Assembly (NCBI RefSeq): GCF_026342835.1
Contig: NZ_JAPEMI010000005.1
Location: 1-64,000 of the forward strand
Reading direction: 5' to 3'
DNA: 64,000 bases
Origin: Streptomyces sp. NBC_00154
GTDB lineage: Bacteria > Actinomycetota > Actinomycetes > Streptomycetales > Streptomycetaceae
A model generated the notes under the pieces. It was not told the origin of the DNA, searched no databases, and saw only the letters and a program-made list of their open reading frames with translations. Positions 8,107 through 16,009 of this stretch are shown piece after piece (the stretch's first letter is position 1; each line of letters opens with the position of its first letter). The position numbers and the translations under genes are program-made.

Positions 8107-11016
8107 ATGGAAGAGCCCGCGGGACGCCAAGCTCTGGCGGCGCAACTCGGACAGCTCCACGCCGAGCTGCGTGAGCTGCGCCAGCCGGAGAGGACACAGA
8201 AGGCCGCGGTCGAGGAGGCTAACAGGCGCCGACGGACAGCTGCAGGCCGCCCAAAGGACGTGCCCTGGCCGCGCAAGGAAAGCGGCGCAGACCTGTCCCC
8301 TCAGACGGTCAACGACTGGTTCCCCAAACAGAGGGGCTCGAAGGAGCCCAGCGTGCCGCAGGACTTCGACGATCTGTGGTCCATGGTCGCCGTCATGCTG
8401 GAATGGACCGGGCAGCTCCGCGACAAGCCGTCTGTCGGCAGGCTCCGCCACCACTGGTACAAGCTCCACGAGGATGCCCAGCGCGGGACCAGCCTGGACG
8501 AGGAGGTACGCGGCTACCTTGAAGCCGTCTGGAAGGCCGCCCAGCAGCACCCGTATCCGGGCATTCCCGGCCAGATTGGCCCGCCTTCCCTGCCCGAGGT
8601 CTACGTGCGCCAGCGCAGTCGGCCTGTGGCCCGGGACGGGCACGTGCCCCGCGACGGCTCTGCCGCCGAGCCCGCTGAAGCAGTCTTCCTGAAGGCCGAT
8701 CGCTTGTGCGTGCTCATCGCCGGCCCGGGAGGCGGCAAGTCCACTCTGCTGCGCACGTGGCTACGCGACGCGGCCAGTGTATGGCTCGGCAGCACGCAGA
8801 CCGCCCGGAAGTCCTCTCCGGCAGTCCCGATCTGGGTGAGCGCACGCGCCCTCGCCGGGGAGGAGACGCAGGTACCCGATGCGCTCGCCGCCGCCACCAG
8901 AAAGCTCTCCCGGTATGGGCGGCACCCGGAACTAACCAGGGCCCGCTTCCTTGAGCGGCCGTGCACCGGGGCGCACTGGCAGGTGCTCGTCGACGACCTC
9001 GACGAGCTTCCCAACGCGGACGAGCGTTGCGCCGTTTTGCAGAAGCTCGCCAACGCTGTCACGCAAGACCCACCGCTGTACCGGTGCGTCGTGGCCACCC
9101 GCCCCCTGACCGAAAACGAACTCAACGTCCTCGGCGGTGCGGCGCCGCATTACGAACTGCAGCCCTTCACCACCGATGATCTGCGCACCTACGTCGAAAA
9201 GTACTTCAGCACCCGGTGGCCACAGGAGGAGGCCACCCGCCGTGCCCATCAGTTCACCGGCGCGCTCCGCGACGCCTCCCTGGTCGAGCTGGCCCGCACC
9301 CCGCTGATGGTGTTCATGCTCTGCCAGCTCTATCTCGCCGACCCCGAACGTCCGCTGCCCGACGGCCGCACCGCGGTGTATGAGGCATTTACCGACCTGC
9401 TCTATGAGAACAACCAGAACAAGCGTGTCGCAGACAGCCACGAAGAAGCGATCCAGCGCCTCGCACAACAGCTCCAGAGTCCGCGGGCACGCAAGGCGAC
9501 CGACGCTGCCGCACGGCAGGTTCACGAACGGCTGCCCGAGCTGATCGACTACCTGGCCCACCAATCGCTCACAGGACAGCAGATCCCAGTAACCGAGGCA
9601 CTGGCATCGCACGAGGCCGTCCACTGCCCCGACAGGGTGCGCCCGAAGCGCTGGGAAACGTTCTTGGAGGACCTTCTCCGGCATACCGGCCTGCTGGTCC
9701 ACCACGCGGATGGCCTCGGCTTCCCCCACCAGACCTTCCTCGAATACCACGCCGCCCGCCACGCCACACGAGACGAACAGGCGCGCGCCGAACTCCTCGA
9801 CGAGCTGTTTCCTCCAGGGCAGTCCCAGGTTCCAGCCACCGAACCGTCCTACCTGGGCTTCCTCCTCGACGCTCTCCTCACCTGCCCCGGCGGCATGGCA
9901 GCCGAGACGACCAACAGAATCGAAGCCCTCACTCGTCAGGCGGGAGAGCGCGCCTGCGGCTTCCTCGTAGAGCAGGTGGCCTTGAGGACCAGCCTCCGCA
10001 CCGCACCCACCGCGAGACAACTCACCCGCTTCGCTCAGGACAAAGCCTTCGACGGCTGGTGCCGCGTGCTCGCGGCCAAGGGCCTGGCCGGGGTGAACGG
10101 GTACCGGGACCGCGCTGCCCAACTTCTCGCCCAGCTCGCCAACGACGTCACCCTCCACCGTTCCGCCCGCGTGTGGGCGGCCCGGGAGCTGGCTGGGGTG
10201 GAGGGGTACCGGGATGCAGGTGCCGACCGGCTGATCGCCCTCGCCAACGACACCACCTTCGACAGCTTCTACCGCGTGCGGGCGGTCCGGGAGCTGGCTG
10301 GGGTGGAGGGGTACCGGGATGCAGGTGCCCAGCTCTTCACTCAGCTCGCCGACGACACCACCCTCGACAGCTCCGACCGCGTGCGCGCAGCCCGGAAGCT
10401 GGCTGGGGTGGAGGGGTACCGGGATGCAGGTGCCCAGCTCTTCACTCAGCTCGCCGACGACACCACCCTCGACAGCTCCGACCGCGTGCGCGCAGCCCGG
10501 AAGCTGGCCGAGGTGGAGGGGTACCGGGATGCAGGTGCCGACCGGCTGATCGCCCTCGCCGACGACACCACCACCTTCGGCGGCTTCGACCGCGTGCGGG
10601 CAGCCCGGAAGCTGGCCGAGGTGGACGGGTACCAGGATGCAGGTGCCGACCGGCTGATCGCCCTCGCCAACGACACCACCACCTTCGACGGCTCCGACCG
10701 CGTGTGGGTGGCCGCGAACCTGGCCGGGGTGGAGGGGTACCGGGACCGCGCTGCCCAACTTCTCGCCCAGCTCGCCAACGACGTCACCCTCCACCGTTCC
10801 GCCCGCGTGTGGGCGGCCGAGCACCTGGCTGGGGTGGAGGGGTACCGGGATGCAGGTGCCGACCGGCTGATCGCCTTCGCCGACGACACCACCTTCGACG
10901 GCTCCGACCGCGTGTGGGCGGCCCGGAAGCTGGCGGAGGTGGAGGGGTACCGGGATGCAGGTGCCGACCGGCTGATCGCCTTCGCCGACGACGCCACCAC
11001 CTTCGGCGGCTTCTAG
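8107..11016 (+). CDS. NACHT-type STAND NTPase with C-terminal tandem repeats
   Basis: 969 residues. The start is ATG 8107, with GGAGG at 8091-8095; an upstream GTG (8098) sits too close to that site. Residues about 1-150 are helical and charged, with a short stretch (LSPQTVNDW) as in other actinobacterial NACHT and regulator proteins. The NACHT core follows: Walker A GPGGGKST (about 206-213), Walker B VLVDDLDELP (about 293-302) and a sensor-like VVATRPL. From about residue 650 there are nine repeats of 34-36 residues. STAND NTPases of this design are often anti-phage or self/non-self sensors. The gene ends at a TAG inside a decayed tenth repeat, so it may be shortened. Confidence 0.8.
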   Translation: MEEPAGRQALAAQLGQLHAELRELRQPERTQKAAVEEANRRRRTAAGRPKDVPWPRKESGADLSPQTVNDWFPKQRGSKEPSVPQDFDDLWSMVAVMLEWTGQLRDKPSVGRLRHHWYKLHEDAQRGTSLDEEVRGYLEAVWKAAQQHPYPGIPGQIGPPSLPEVYVRQRSRPVARDGHVPRDGSAAEPAEAVFLKADRLCVLIAGPGGGKSTLLRTWLRDAASVWLGSTQTARKSSPAVPIWVSARALAGEETQVPDALAAATRKLSRYGRHPELTRARFLERPCTGAHWQVLVDDLDELPNADERCAVLQKLANAVTQDPPLYRCVVATRPLTENELNVLGGAAPHYELQPFTTDDLRTYVEKYFSTRWPQEEATRRAHQFTGALRDASLVELARTPLMVFMLCQLYLADPERPLPDGRTAVYEAFTDLLYENNQNKRVADSHEEAIQRLAQQLQSPRARKATDAAARQVHERLPELIDYLAHQSLTGQQIPVTEALASHEAVHCPDRVRPKRWETFLEDLLRHTGLLVHHADGLGFPHQTFLEYHAARHATRDEQARAELLDELFPPGQSQVPATEPSYLGFLLDALLTCPGGMAAETTNRIEALTRQAGERACGFLVEQVALRTSLRTAPTARQLTRFAQDKAFDGWCRVLAAKGLAGVNGYRDRAAQLLAQLANDVTLHRSARVWAARELAGVEGYRDAGADRLIALANDTTFDSFYRVRAVRELAGVEGYRDAGAQLFTQLADDTTLDSSDRVRAARKLAGVEGYRDAGAQLFTQLADDTTLDSSDRVRAARKLAEVEGYRDAGADRLIALADDTTTFGGFDRVRAARKLAEVDGYQDAGADRLIALANDTTTFDGSDRVWVAANLAGVEGYRDRAAQLLAQLANDVTLHRSARVWAAEHLAGVEGYRDAGADRLIAFADDTTFDGSDRVWAARKLAEVEGYRDAGADRLIAFADDATTFGGF
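10060..11016 (+). repeat. Nine tandem 105-108-bp coding repeats in the NACHT gene
   Basis: Each unit encodes RV-x-AA-x-x-LAGVEGYRDAGA followed by a Leu/Ala-rich helix and a DDTTxDxSD turn, a HEAT-like layout. Units three and four (about 10290-10500) are almost identical in DNA, so the array has recently expanded. After the TAG at 11014-11016 about 36 bp still resemble the start of a further unit. Confidence 0.85.
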
Positions 11017-11081
11017 CGCGGGTGAGCGGCCCAGGAGCGGGCCGCCATCCACGGCGACGGGCGGAACTTGACGATGGAGAC

Positions 11082-11107
11082 GTTCGTTAGGGGATCCCCC
11101 AACGAAC
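11082..11107. repeat. 26-bp palindrome resembling two abutted Tn3-type ends
   Basis: GTTCGTT, then GGGGATCCCC, then AACGAAC form a palindrome with one mismatch pair. Each half has the GGGG...AACGAAC layout of a Tn3-family terminal repeat, similar to the right end at 11842-11866. It lies between the NACHT gene and res. It could be a trace of a nested insertion or a terminator-like hairpin; no T-tract follows. Confidence 0.45.
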
Positions 11108-11177
11108 AGACGCGATCTTGCTCGGCGGGAGACCGCGACCTGCAAGATCGCCGTCTCATTTAACGTGTCCGGTGATC

Positions 11178-11205
11178 TGTACGGTCAGCGGGGGCTATCC
11201 GTACA
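11178..11205. promoter_or_regulatory. Candidate res subsite I for the resolvase
   Basis: TGTACGG (11178-11184) and its exact inverse CCGTACA (11199-11205) are separated by 14 bp, giving the 28-bp length of a res subsite I crossover site. It ends 9 bp before tnpR, where res normally lies. Subsites II and III are not obvious, though 11160-11177 could hold a degenerate one. Confidence 0.6.
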
Positions 11206-11214
11206 CTCGGGGCC

Positions 11215-11793
11215 GTGAACGAGTCCATCGGCTACGCCAGGTGTTCGCTCGACGAACAAGACCTCACCGCCCAGCACGGCATCCTGCTCGGCCTCGGCGT
11301 CGCAGAGGACCGCATCTACCTCGATCACGGACTTACCGGAACCAACCGCGACCGCCCCGGGCTCGACCAGGCGCTGGCCGCCGTCCGTGCCGGCGACACT
11401 CTCGTCGTCCCCAAGCTCGACCGCCTCGCCCGCTCCGTGCCCGACGCCCGCGACATCGGTGACTCCCTCACCGCCCGCGGCGTCAAGCTCTCGCTGGGCG
11501 GCACCCTCTACGACCCAGCCGACCCGATGGGCAAGATGTTCTTCAACATCCTGGCCACCTTCGCCGAGTTCGAGGTCGACCTGCTGCGGATGCGCACTCG
11601 CGAGGGCATGGCCGTCGCCAGGGCGAAGGGGAAGCTGAAGGGCAAGCAGCCCAAGCTGACGGCTCGCCAGCAGGCCCACCTCGTCAAGGAACACGCCTCC
11701 GGCGAGCACACGATCGCCGACCTCGCCGAGCTGTTCAGCGTCAGCCGCGCGACGGTGTACCGAGTCCTCGAACGCGCCCGCGACAACGCTTGA
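11215..11793 (+). CDS. tnpR: Serine resolvase of the Tn3 family
   Basis: 192 residues. The serine recombinase catalytic domain begins IGYARCSLDEQ, with the nucleophilic Ser in the YAR-x-S motif. The helix E region and the stretch LATFAEFEVDLLRMRT are as in other resolvases. The C-terminal helix-turn-helix (about 145-190) has ADLAELFSVSRATVYRVL. Start is GTG 11215. It resolves cointegrates at res just upstream. It is full length and reads towards the right inverted repeat, 49 bp from its stop. Confidence 0.9.
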   Translation: MNESIGYARCSLDEQDLTAQHGILLGLGVAEDRIYLDHGLTGTNRDRPGLDQALAAVRAGDTLVVPKLDRLARSVPDARDIGDSLTARGVKLSLGGTLYDPADPMGKMFFNILATFAEFEVDLLRMRTREGMAVARAKGKLKGKQPKLTARQQAHLVKEHASGEHTIADLAELFSVSRATVYRVLERARDNA

Positions 11794-11841
11794 GATCAGC
11801 ACAGAGCGCGCTCACCAGGCAGAATATCGCCATTTGGGGCT

Positions 11842-11866
11842 GGTTACACGTTCGTTAATGGCACCC
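11842..11866 (-). repeat. Right terminal inverted repeat of the Tn3-family transposon
   Basis: The reverse complement begins GGGTGCC, then TTAACGAACGTGTAACC, a typical Tn3-family end. It is followed by GACGTG (11867-11872), the copy of the target sequence at 394-399. Confidence 0.85.
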
Positions 11867-11872
11867 GACGTG

Positions 11873-12511
11873 GCGCTGACGCTGCCGAGCCTGCTGACCG
11901 CGCTCGACGCCATCGGCAGGATCGACCTTGCCGGCACCGCCGGCTACGGCATCTGGACTCCGGACGGGCGAGCACCGTACGACTCCTGGGTGGGCGCGCT
12001 GCTGGCCATCGGTACCGAGACGGCCCGGGTACCTGGCTGGCGGGCAGCACTGGCCGACTTCGAGATCGGGTTAGGGCCGGTGGAGGCCGGGCTGGCCGCA
12101 CTCGCCGCACTGGCGCCGTACCTGCCCAACGAGCGCCGCATGATCCATGGGGACCTGCTCAGCCGCAACGTCCTCGCTGCCGGCGGCACCGTCACCGCCG
12201 TGCTCGACTGGGGCAACGCACTGTACGGCGACCACCTCTACGACGCGGCCTGGCTCATCTACTGGTGGCCGTGGTACCCGCAGTGGCTCTCAATCGACAT
12301 CTACGCCGAACTGCTGGCCCACTGGCACGCCACCGGGCCGCTCCCGACCCACCTGCGCGAGCGCCTCCACGCTTACCTCATCCATATCGGCCTCGATGCC
12401 ATCGCCTACTGCATCTTCCAACGCCGATGGGACGAGGTACGACACAACGCCGACACCGTGGTCACGCTGGCCAACAGCGCGCCGGGCGAGATCGCCCTCA
12501 ACCACCCATGA
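11873..12511 (+). pseudogene. 3' part of the split hygromycin-B-kinase-like phosphotransferase gene
   Basis: This is the catalytic half of the gene begun at 70. It carries the Brenner-type motif HGDLLSRN, with catalytic Asp and metal-binding Asn, and the metal-binding DWG motif in VLDWGNALYGD, as in APH(4)-like kinases. Base 11873 joins in frame to base 399. A GTG/ATG-initiated fragment could still be made but lacks the ATP-binding lobe. The coding sequence itself is undamaged, so precise excision of the transposon would restore it. Confidence 0.85.
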
Positions 12512-12713
12512 TCGGGCCCCCGTGACTGCAACCATCGGCTCCCAACCAACCGCGGCTTGAACGGCCGACCCGGTATACCTTCACGCTCACGGCACGAGCG
12601 AGTAGTCGTGCGACCACACCAGCCCCGCGACGGCGCCCGTGCCGTATCGAGCGCGCACCCGGGCAACTGAAAGCGCTCAGCCAGCGGGCAGCTGTGGGCG
12701 CTCGCAGGACCGA

Positions 12714-13418
12714 CTATTCACGGTCCTGCCCTCCAGCTAGGAGGTCATCCTCCTCCGCTTCCGGATCGGTGCCGCCCCAGTCCTCAGGATGCGAGACGGG
12801 CAGCAAGCGAAACTGCTGCTGGTGCGTGCTGTCATACGGAACGGCAGTATTGGACTTCATGCGGCTGTGGTCGCTGATGAGCAGCATCTCAATGACCTGC
12901 GCTGCCGTCCGCAGGTCATCCGCCGTCGTCCCCGCCGGAATGGCGGGGGGAGAATGGACAGCTCCGTCGCTGTCGCGGTCTACGTAGAAGCCCCGCTGTT
13001 TGGCGAGGTTGGCCTCACGGGCTGCGATCTCCGCTTCCTTCTCTCGTTGTCTGTGAGCCTCCTCCCACGACTCGTAGTCCGACCCCAGATCGCGCATGCC
13101 GCTGTAGTCACCCCAGAACTCGGCGAGTTCGTCGCCGAAGACGACGGCCTGGAGGTACTTCTTCGTGTGGCTCCGCCCGTGCTGGGCTAGGGCATTCACG
13201 TTGCGCGGCGTCTTATCGCCTCGGCTCCAGGCGTTTTGGAAGACGTTGTAGATCCAGAGCGCCTTACCGAGTTCTTCCTGCGCCAGGACAGTGAGAGATC
13301 GCGCCCGCCCGTACGACCCGGCCGACAGCAAGGTGTGGGCATCGGTGATCAGTGAGGAGGCGTTGTCCATCAGTGCCTTCCAGAACTGGCGTGCCTGCCC
13401 TGGGCTCATTTCAACCAT
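12714..13418 (-). CDS. AbiV-family (HEPN-like) abortive infection protein
   Basis: 234 residues from ATG 13418, whose N-terminus (MVEMSPGQARQFW) fits the family start. The helical core has NASSLITDAHTLL, then GSYGRARSLTVLAQEELGKA, the hallmark of AbiV proteins. AbiV belongs to the HEPN superfamily and in lactococci blocks phage translation (established for the family). The C-terminal half (about 125-234) is charged and less conserved. It stands alone on the minus strand between the broken kinase gene and the ABC-3C operon. Longer upstream starts are open but lack the family's sequence. Confidence 0.75.
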   Translation of the reverse strand: MVEMSPGQARQFWKALMDNASSLITDAHTLLSAGSYGRARSLTVLAQEELGKALWIYNVFQNAWSRGDKTPRNVNALAQHGRSHTKKYLQAVVFGDELAEFWGDYSGMRDLGSDYESWEEAHRQREKEAEIAAREANLAKQRGFYVDRDSDGAVHSPPAIPAGTTADDLRTAAQVIEMLLISDHSRMKSNTAVPYDSTHQQQFRLLPVSHPEDWGGTDPEAEEDDLLAGGQDRE

Positions 13419-14001
13419 TGTTTCAGTGTGCCCTGCCGCACGGCCGTAGGGATGAGTAGAGCCGGGCACACACCTCATCGGCTGGGGCAGCCGCGATGAT
13501 GCCCAGGCAGGCACATCACCCAGGTTCTGTCGCGGCGTCGGCGGACCAGTGCTGGCCGGGCGCGACCGCCCGTCGACTGGGAAGAACGCGGACACGCAAC
13601 CCCGCAAATCAACCGCTCACTCGCCAACTGAGGTATTTAGTCATATAACAGACGCTCCGTTTTTCACCCACATGGCGGGCCATCGCCAATTCCAGTGGGC
13701 TGAAATCGGCTGTGCGCCGCTCTCGCGGCCCAGGAGCGGCTCCGAGGTCGCACCATACCGGCGACTTGGAGATCGGCCGCGGACGCCACCTTTTTGCGGG
13801 TCGCTTTTCGGCCGGAAAGCGAGATTTGCCCGGTTCCACACGCCGAGTGTGTCCTGTCGCAGTTAACGCGTGCGCCAGGCTAGACGGCGGTCACGCTCGA
13901 AGGGTCCACGGGACGAAGTTCGTCAGGCTGCCGCTTAGTCGCGGCGGCCACTGGCTGAACCTGGTTCCGTCGTCTCATGCGGGTGTACCTATGAGGGGGT
14001 G
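13419..14001. other. Intergenic region without a convincing gene
   Basis: 583 bp between the AbiV-like gene and the end of the ABC-3C operon. Open frames here have poor codon usage and no ribosome binding site. An A+T-rich patch at about 13630-13660 may be a promoter. I see no RNA gene or repeat. Confidence 0.5.
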
Positions 14002-15765
14002 CTACGCCTTGCCGGCGGCTTTGAACCGGAAGCCGAAGAGGCCGCCGTCTTCGTGGTCGGTAAGGCGGGGACTCCGTATGTAGGGGCGGGGATCGAATCC
14101 GCGTTGGGCAGCGACACCAAGGTTGTCCGTATTGATTGTGACGATGTACTGCATGTCTTCTTCCGCGGTCACTTCGACAGCGAGCGCCAAGGCCTTGGCG
14201 ATCTGGCGCTCGTCGACACCGTCGTACAGGTGGCTGTCATGGATGAGGAAGTCGGGACCGCGGCCGTGACGGTGGGCAAGGACGGCCAGGGTCAGGTCGA
14301 AGCAGAAGATGACCATGTTGTTGATGCCACGGCTGTCGTCGCTGTCGATGCGGGGGGTGATGCTCAGGCTGCTGCGACCAGCTTCGATTGCGAGGTACGC
14401 TTCGCGACCCTCGCCGTACAGGCGCTGCGCGTACTGAGAGAAGAGCAGGATGGCCTCGTTCGTTTGCTGCCGACGTTCTTGAAGGTCGGTGTCCACTGCC
14501 TGCTGGAGCTCCACACTCTTCGCAGTGATTTGCCGGGCGCTCGCCTCAAGAGTCTGAGCTGCTTCGAAGCGATGCCGGAGAGCACCCAGCGCGGCCTCAT
14601 CCCGGCCGAGGGCAGTTTGCAGGGCTGTGAGGGCCTCTAGAGCGCCCCCGTCTGCCAGTTCCCGCAGTAGACGTGACTGGTCCTCTCCCAAGCGGGCGCG
14701 TTCCGCGCGCCTCGCGCTCAGCCGCTCGGTAAGCTCATCGATCTCTTCTTCGAGAAACCGGCGCCGGTTGCGGACGATCGAATGATGGAAGGTCTTGACG
14801 TCCTCAAAACGGCGCCGAATCTGGTCGCTGAGGATCACTCCGATCTCGCGATACGCCGGCTCCAGGTAGGACACTTCGACGTCCGCGGTCTCGGTGACCG
14901 CGGCTTGGAGCTCTTCAAGGTTGTGCTGGTCGATCACATCTTCCTGGGCGAGCTGCTTAATTCGCCTGCTGACCTGGTCCGCACGGTTTTTGAGCCGCTC
15001 GTACTCGGGTACAACCTGAAACGCGGCGACCTGCGCGCGTAGCCGCTCCACCTGAGCCTCCGCCAATGTGATCTGACCACGGAGGTCGGCGGTTGAGCCA
15101 ACGATGCGACCCCAGTCAGGGTCGTTGACCGCCTTCTGCAGCTGGTTACGTGTCGCCTTGCGGGCCGCGAGCTCGCGGTAACCGTCAACCAGCTGCCAGT
15201 CCAGGCCCAGAAGGTAGGCGAGGTTGGAGGATGCCTCCGCAGCGGACTGCTGAGAGAAGGTTTTGGTGGGCTCATTGAAACCGTGAGAGGAGGCCCGGCG
15301 AACCAGGTAGGAAAGCAGGGTGCGGCCGCTCACACCTGGGTGATCTCCGCGCAGTCCGAACAGGTCCCGTTCGATCGCCCGGGTCCACTGCTCCACCGAA
15401 AGCTCGGCGCCGCCGTTGGCATGGAAGAGCACATCGGCTGGGACGTCGAAGACGTCTTGGCTCAGCGACACGATTTTGGCTCGACTGCCACTCCTGCGTA
15501 CCTCGAGGAGCTGGTCCAACCCAGGCCAGTCCATGTCGAGACCGAAGGTGATTCCTCGCAGGGCCTTATTCATCGCCAATGACTTGGTGGTCGCTCGAGA
15601 GCCAAGGAGAAAGTGAACGAGCTCGATCACACTTGACTTGCCCGCGCTGTTACGGCTGTCGGTGTCGGCCGAGGATGCGGTCGTGTCAGCGACCAATAAG
15701 TTCAACCCCGCAGTGAACGTCACGGACTTGAACCGGGCATCGTCAGCGCTCAAGCGGTGCAGCAT
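14002..15765 (-). CDS. ABC-3C system ATPase, DUF2326/SMC-RecN-like
   Basis: 587 residues from ATG 15765, chosen because AGGAG lies five bases upstream. N-terminal ATPase half: Walker A in SRNSAGKSSVIELVHFLLG (residues about 38-56). A long coiled coil occupies about 200-450. The C-terminal half has FCFDLTLAVLAHRHGRGPDF and the Walker B-like LIHDSHLYDG (about 510-530), all typical of DUF2326. This family is the ATPase of ABC-three-component conflict systems. It is last in a three-gene operon and overlaps the middle component by 23 bp. Confidence 0.85.
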   Translation of the reverse strand: MLHRLSADDARFKSVTFTAGLNLLVADTTASSADTDSRNSAGKSSVIELVHFLLGSRATTKSLAMNKALRGITFGLDMDWPGLDQLLEVRRSGSRAKIVSLSQDVFDVPADVLFHANGGAELSVEQWTRAIERDLFGLRGDHPGVSGRTLLSYLVRRASSHGFNEPTKTFSQQSAAEASSNLAYLLGLDWQLVDGYRELAARKATRNQLQKAVNDPDWGRIVGSTADLRGQITLAEAQVERLRAQVAAFQVVPEYERLKNRADQVSRRIKQLAQEDVIDQHNLEELQAAVTETADVEVSYLEPAYREIGVILSDQIRRRFEDVKTFHHSIVRNRRRFLEEEIDELTERLSARRAERARLGEDQSRLLRELADGGALEALTALQTALGRDEAALGALRHRFEAAQTLEASARQITAKSVELQQAVDTDLQERRQQTNEAILLFSQYAQRLYGEGREAYLAIEAGRSSLSITPRIDSDDSRGINNMVIFCFDLTLAVLAHRHGRGPDFLIHDSHLYDGVDERQIAKALALAVEVTAEEDMQYIVTINTDNLGVAAQRGFDPRPYIRSPRLTDHEDGGLFGFRFKAAGKA

Positions 15766-16009
15766 CCGTACTCCTAGCAACGAGGACGTCCTGGACCAGC
15801 TCGACAGCACCCATGGTGTAGAGCACATCCAAAGCCAGAACGAACCAGCCGAACGATACCGGCGAGGTGTGACTGTGACCGGCTCTCCAGCTCTTCAGTC
15901 GCGACCACGCCTGACTGACAGTGCGTGGTTCGTCCAGCTGAATGAGGATCTGTGCCCCTACAGCCAGCAGGCAACGGTCAGGCGCGATGCCCTTCGTCGG
16001 AGTGATCAC
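15743..16009 (-). CDS. ABC-3C system middle component
   Basis: An 88-residue protein with a compact winged-helix-like make-up. PTKGIAPDRCLLAVGAQIL at the N-terminus and FGWFVLALDVLYTMGAVEL near the C-terminus match the pattern I know for ABC-3C middle component 6-type proteins. It links the ATPase and the effector. The start ATG overlaps the effector stop (ATGA at 16006-16009), and its end overlaps the ATPase start. Confidence 0.75.
   Translation of the reverse strand: MITPTKGIAPDRCLLAVGAQILIQLDEPRTVSQAWSRLKSWRAGHSHTSPVSFGWFVLALDVLYTMGAVELVQDVLVARSTDAAPLER

Larger units (their letters stand above)
401..11866. mobile_element. Tn3-family transposon, about 11.5 kb, with exporter and NACHT cargo
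   Basis: The boundaries are defined by imperfect inverted repeats (401-425 and 11842-11866) and by GACGTG on both sides (394-399 and 11867-11872). Tn3 elements usually duplicate 5 bp. Base 400 is one unmatched C at the left end, so the exact left edge is uncertain by one or two bases. Order inside: IS1182-type relic, ArsR-type regulator, MFS exporter, intact IS1182-type element, tnpA, small membrane protein (minus), NACHT NTPase, res, tnpR. The core genes are separated by cargo, unlike the compact Tn3 layout. Because tnpA is frameshifted near its end, the element may now depend on a transposase supplied in trans. Confidence 0.85.

Noticed and set aside
8932..11145. Long minus-strand frame opposite the NACHT gene
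   Set aside because: Its repetitive Gly/Val/Pro sequence is the reverse image of the coding repeats; typical GC-rich shadow frame.
14060..14110. tRNA-like string (GGGGATCGAATCC)
   Set aside because: It lies inside the DUF2326 coding sequence and does not fold into a cloverleaf; no tRNA or rRNA gene was found in the window.
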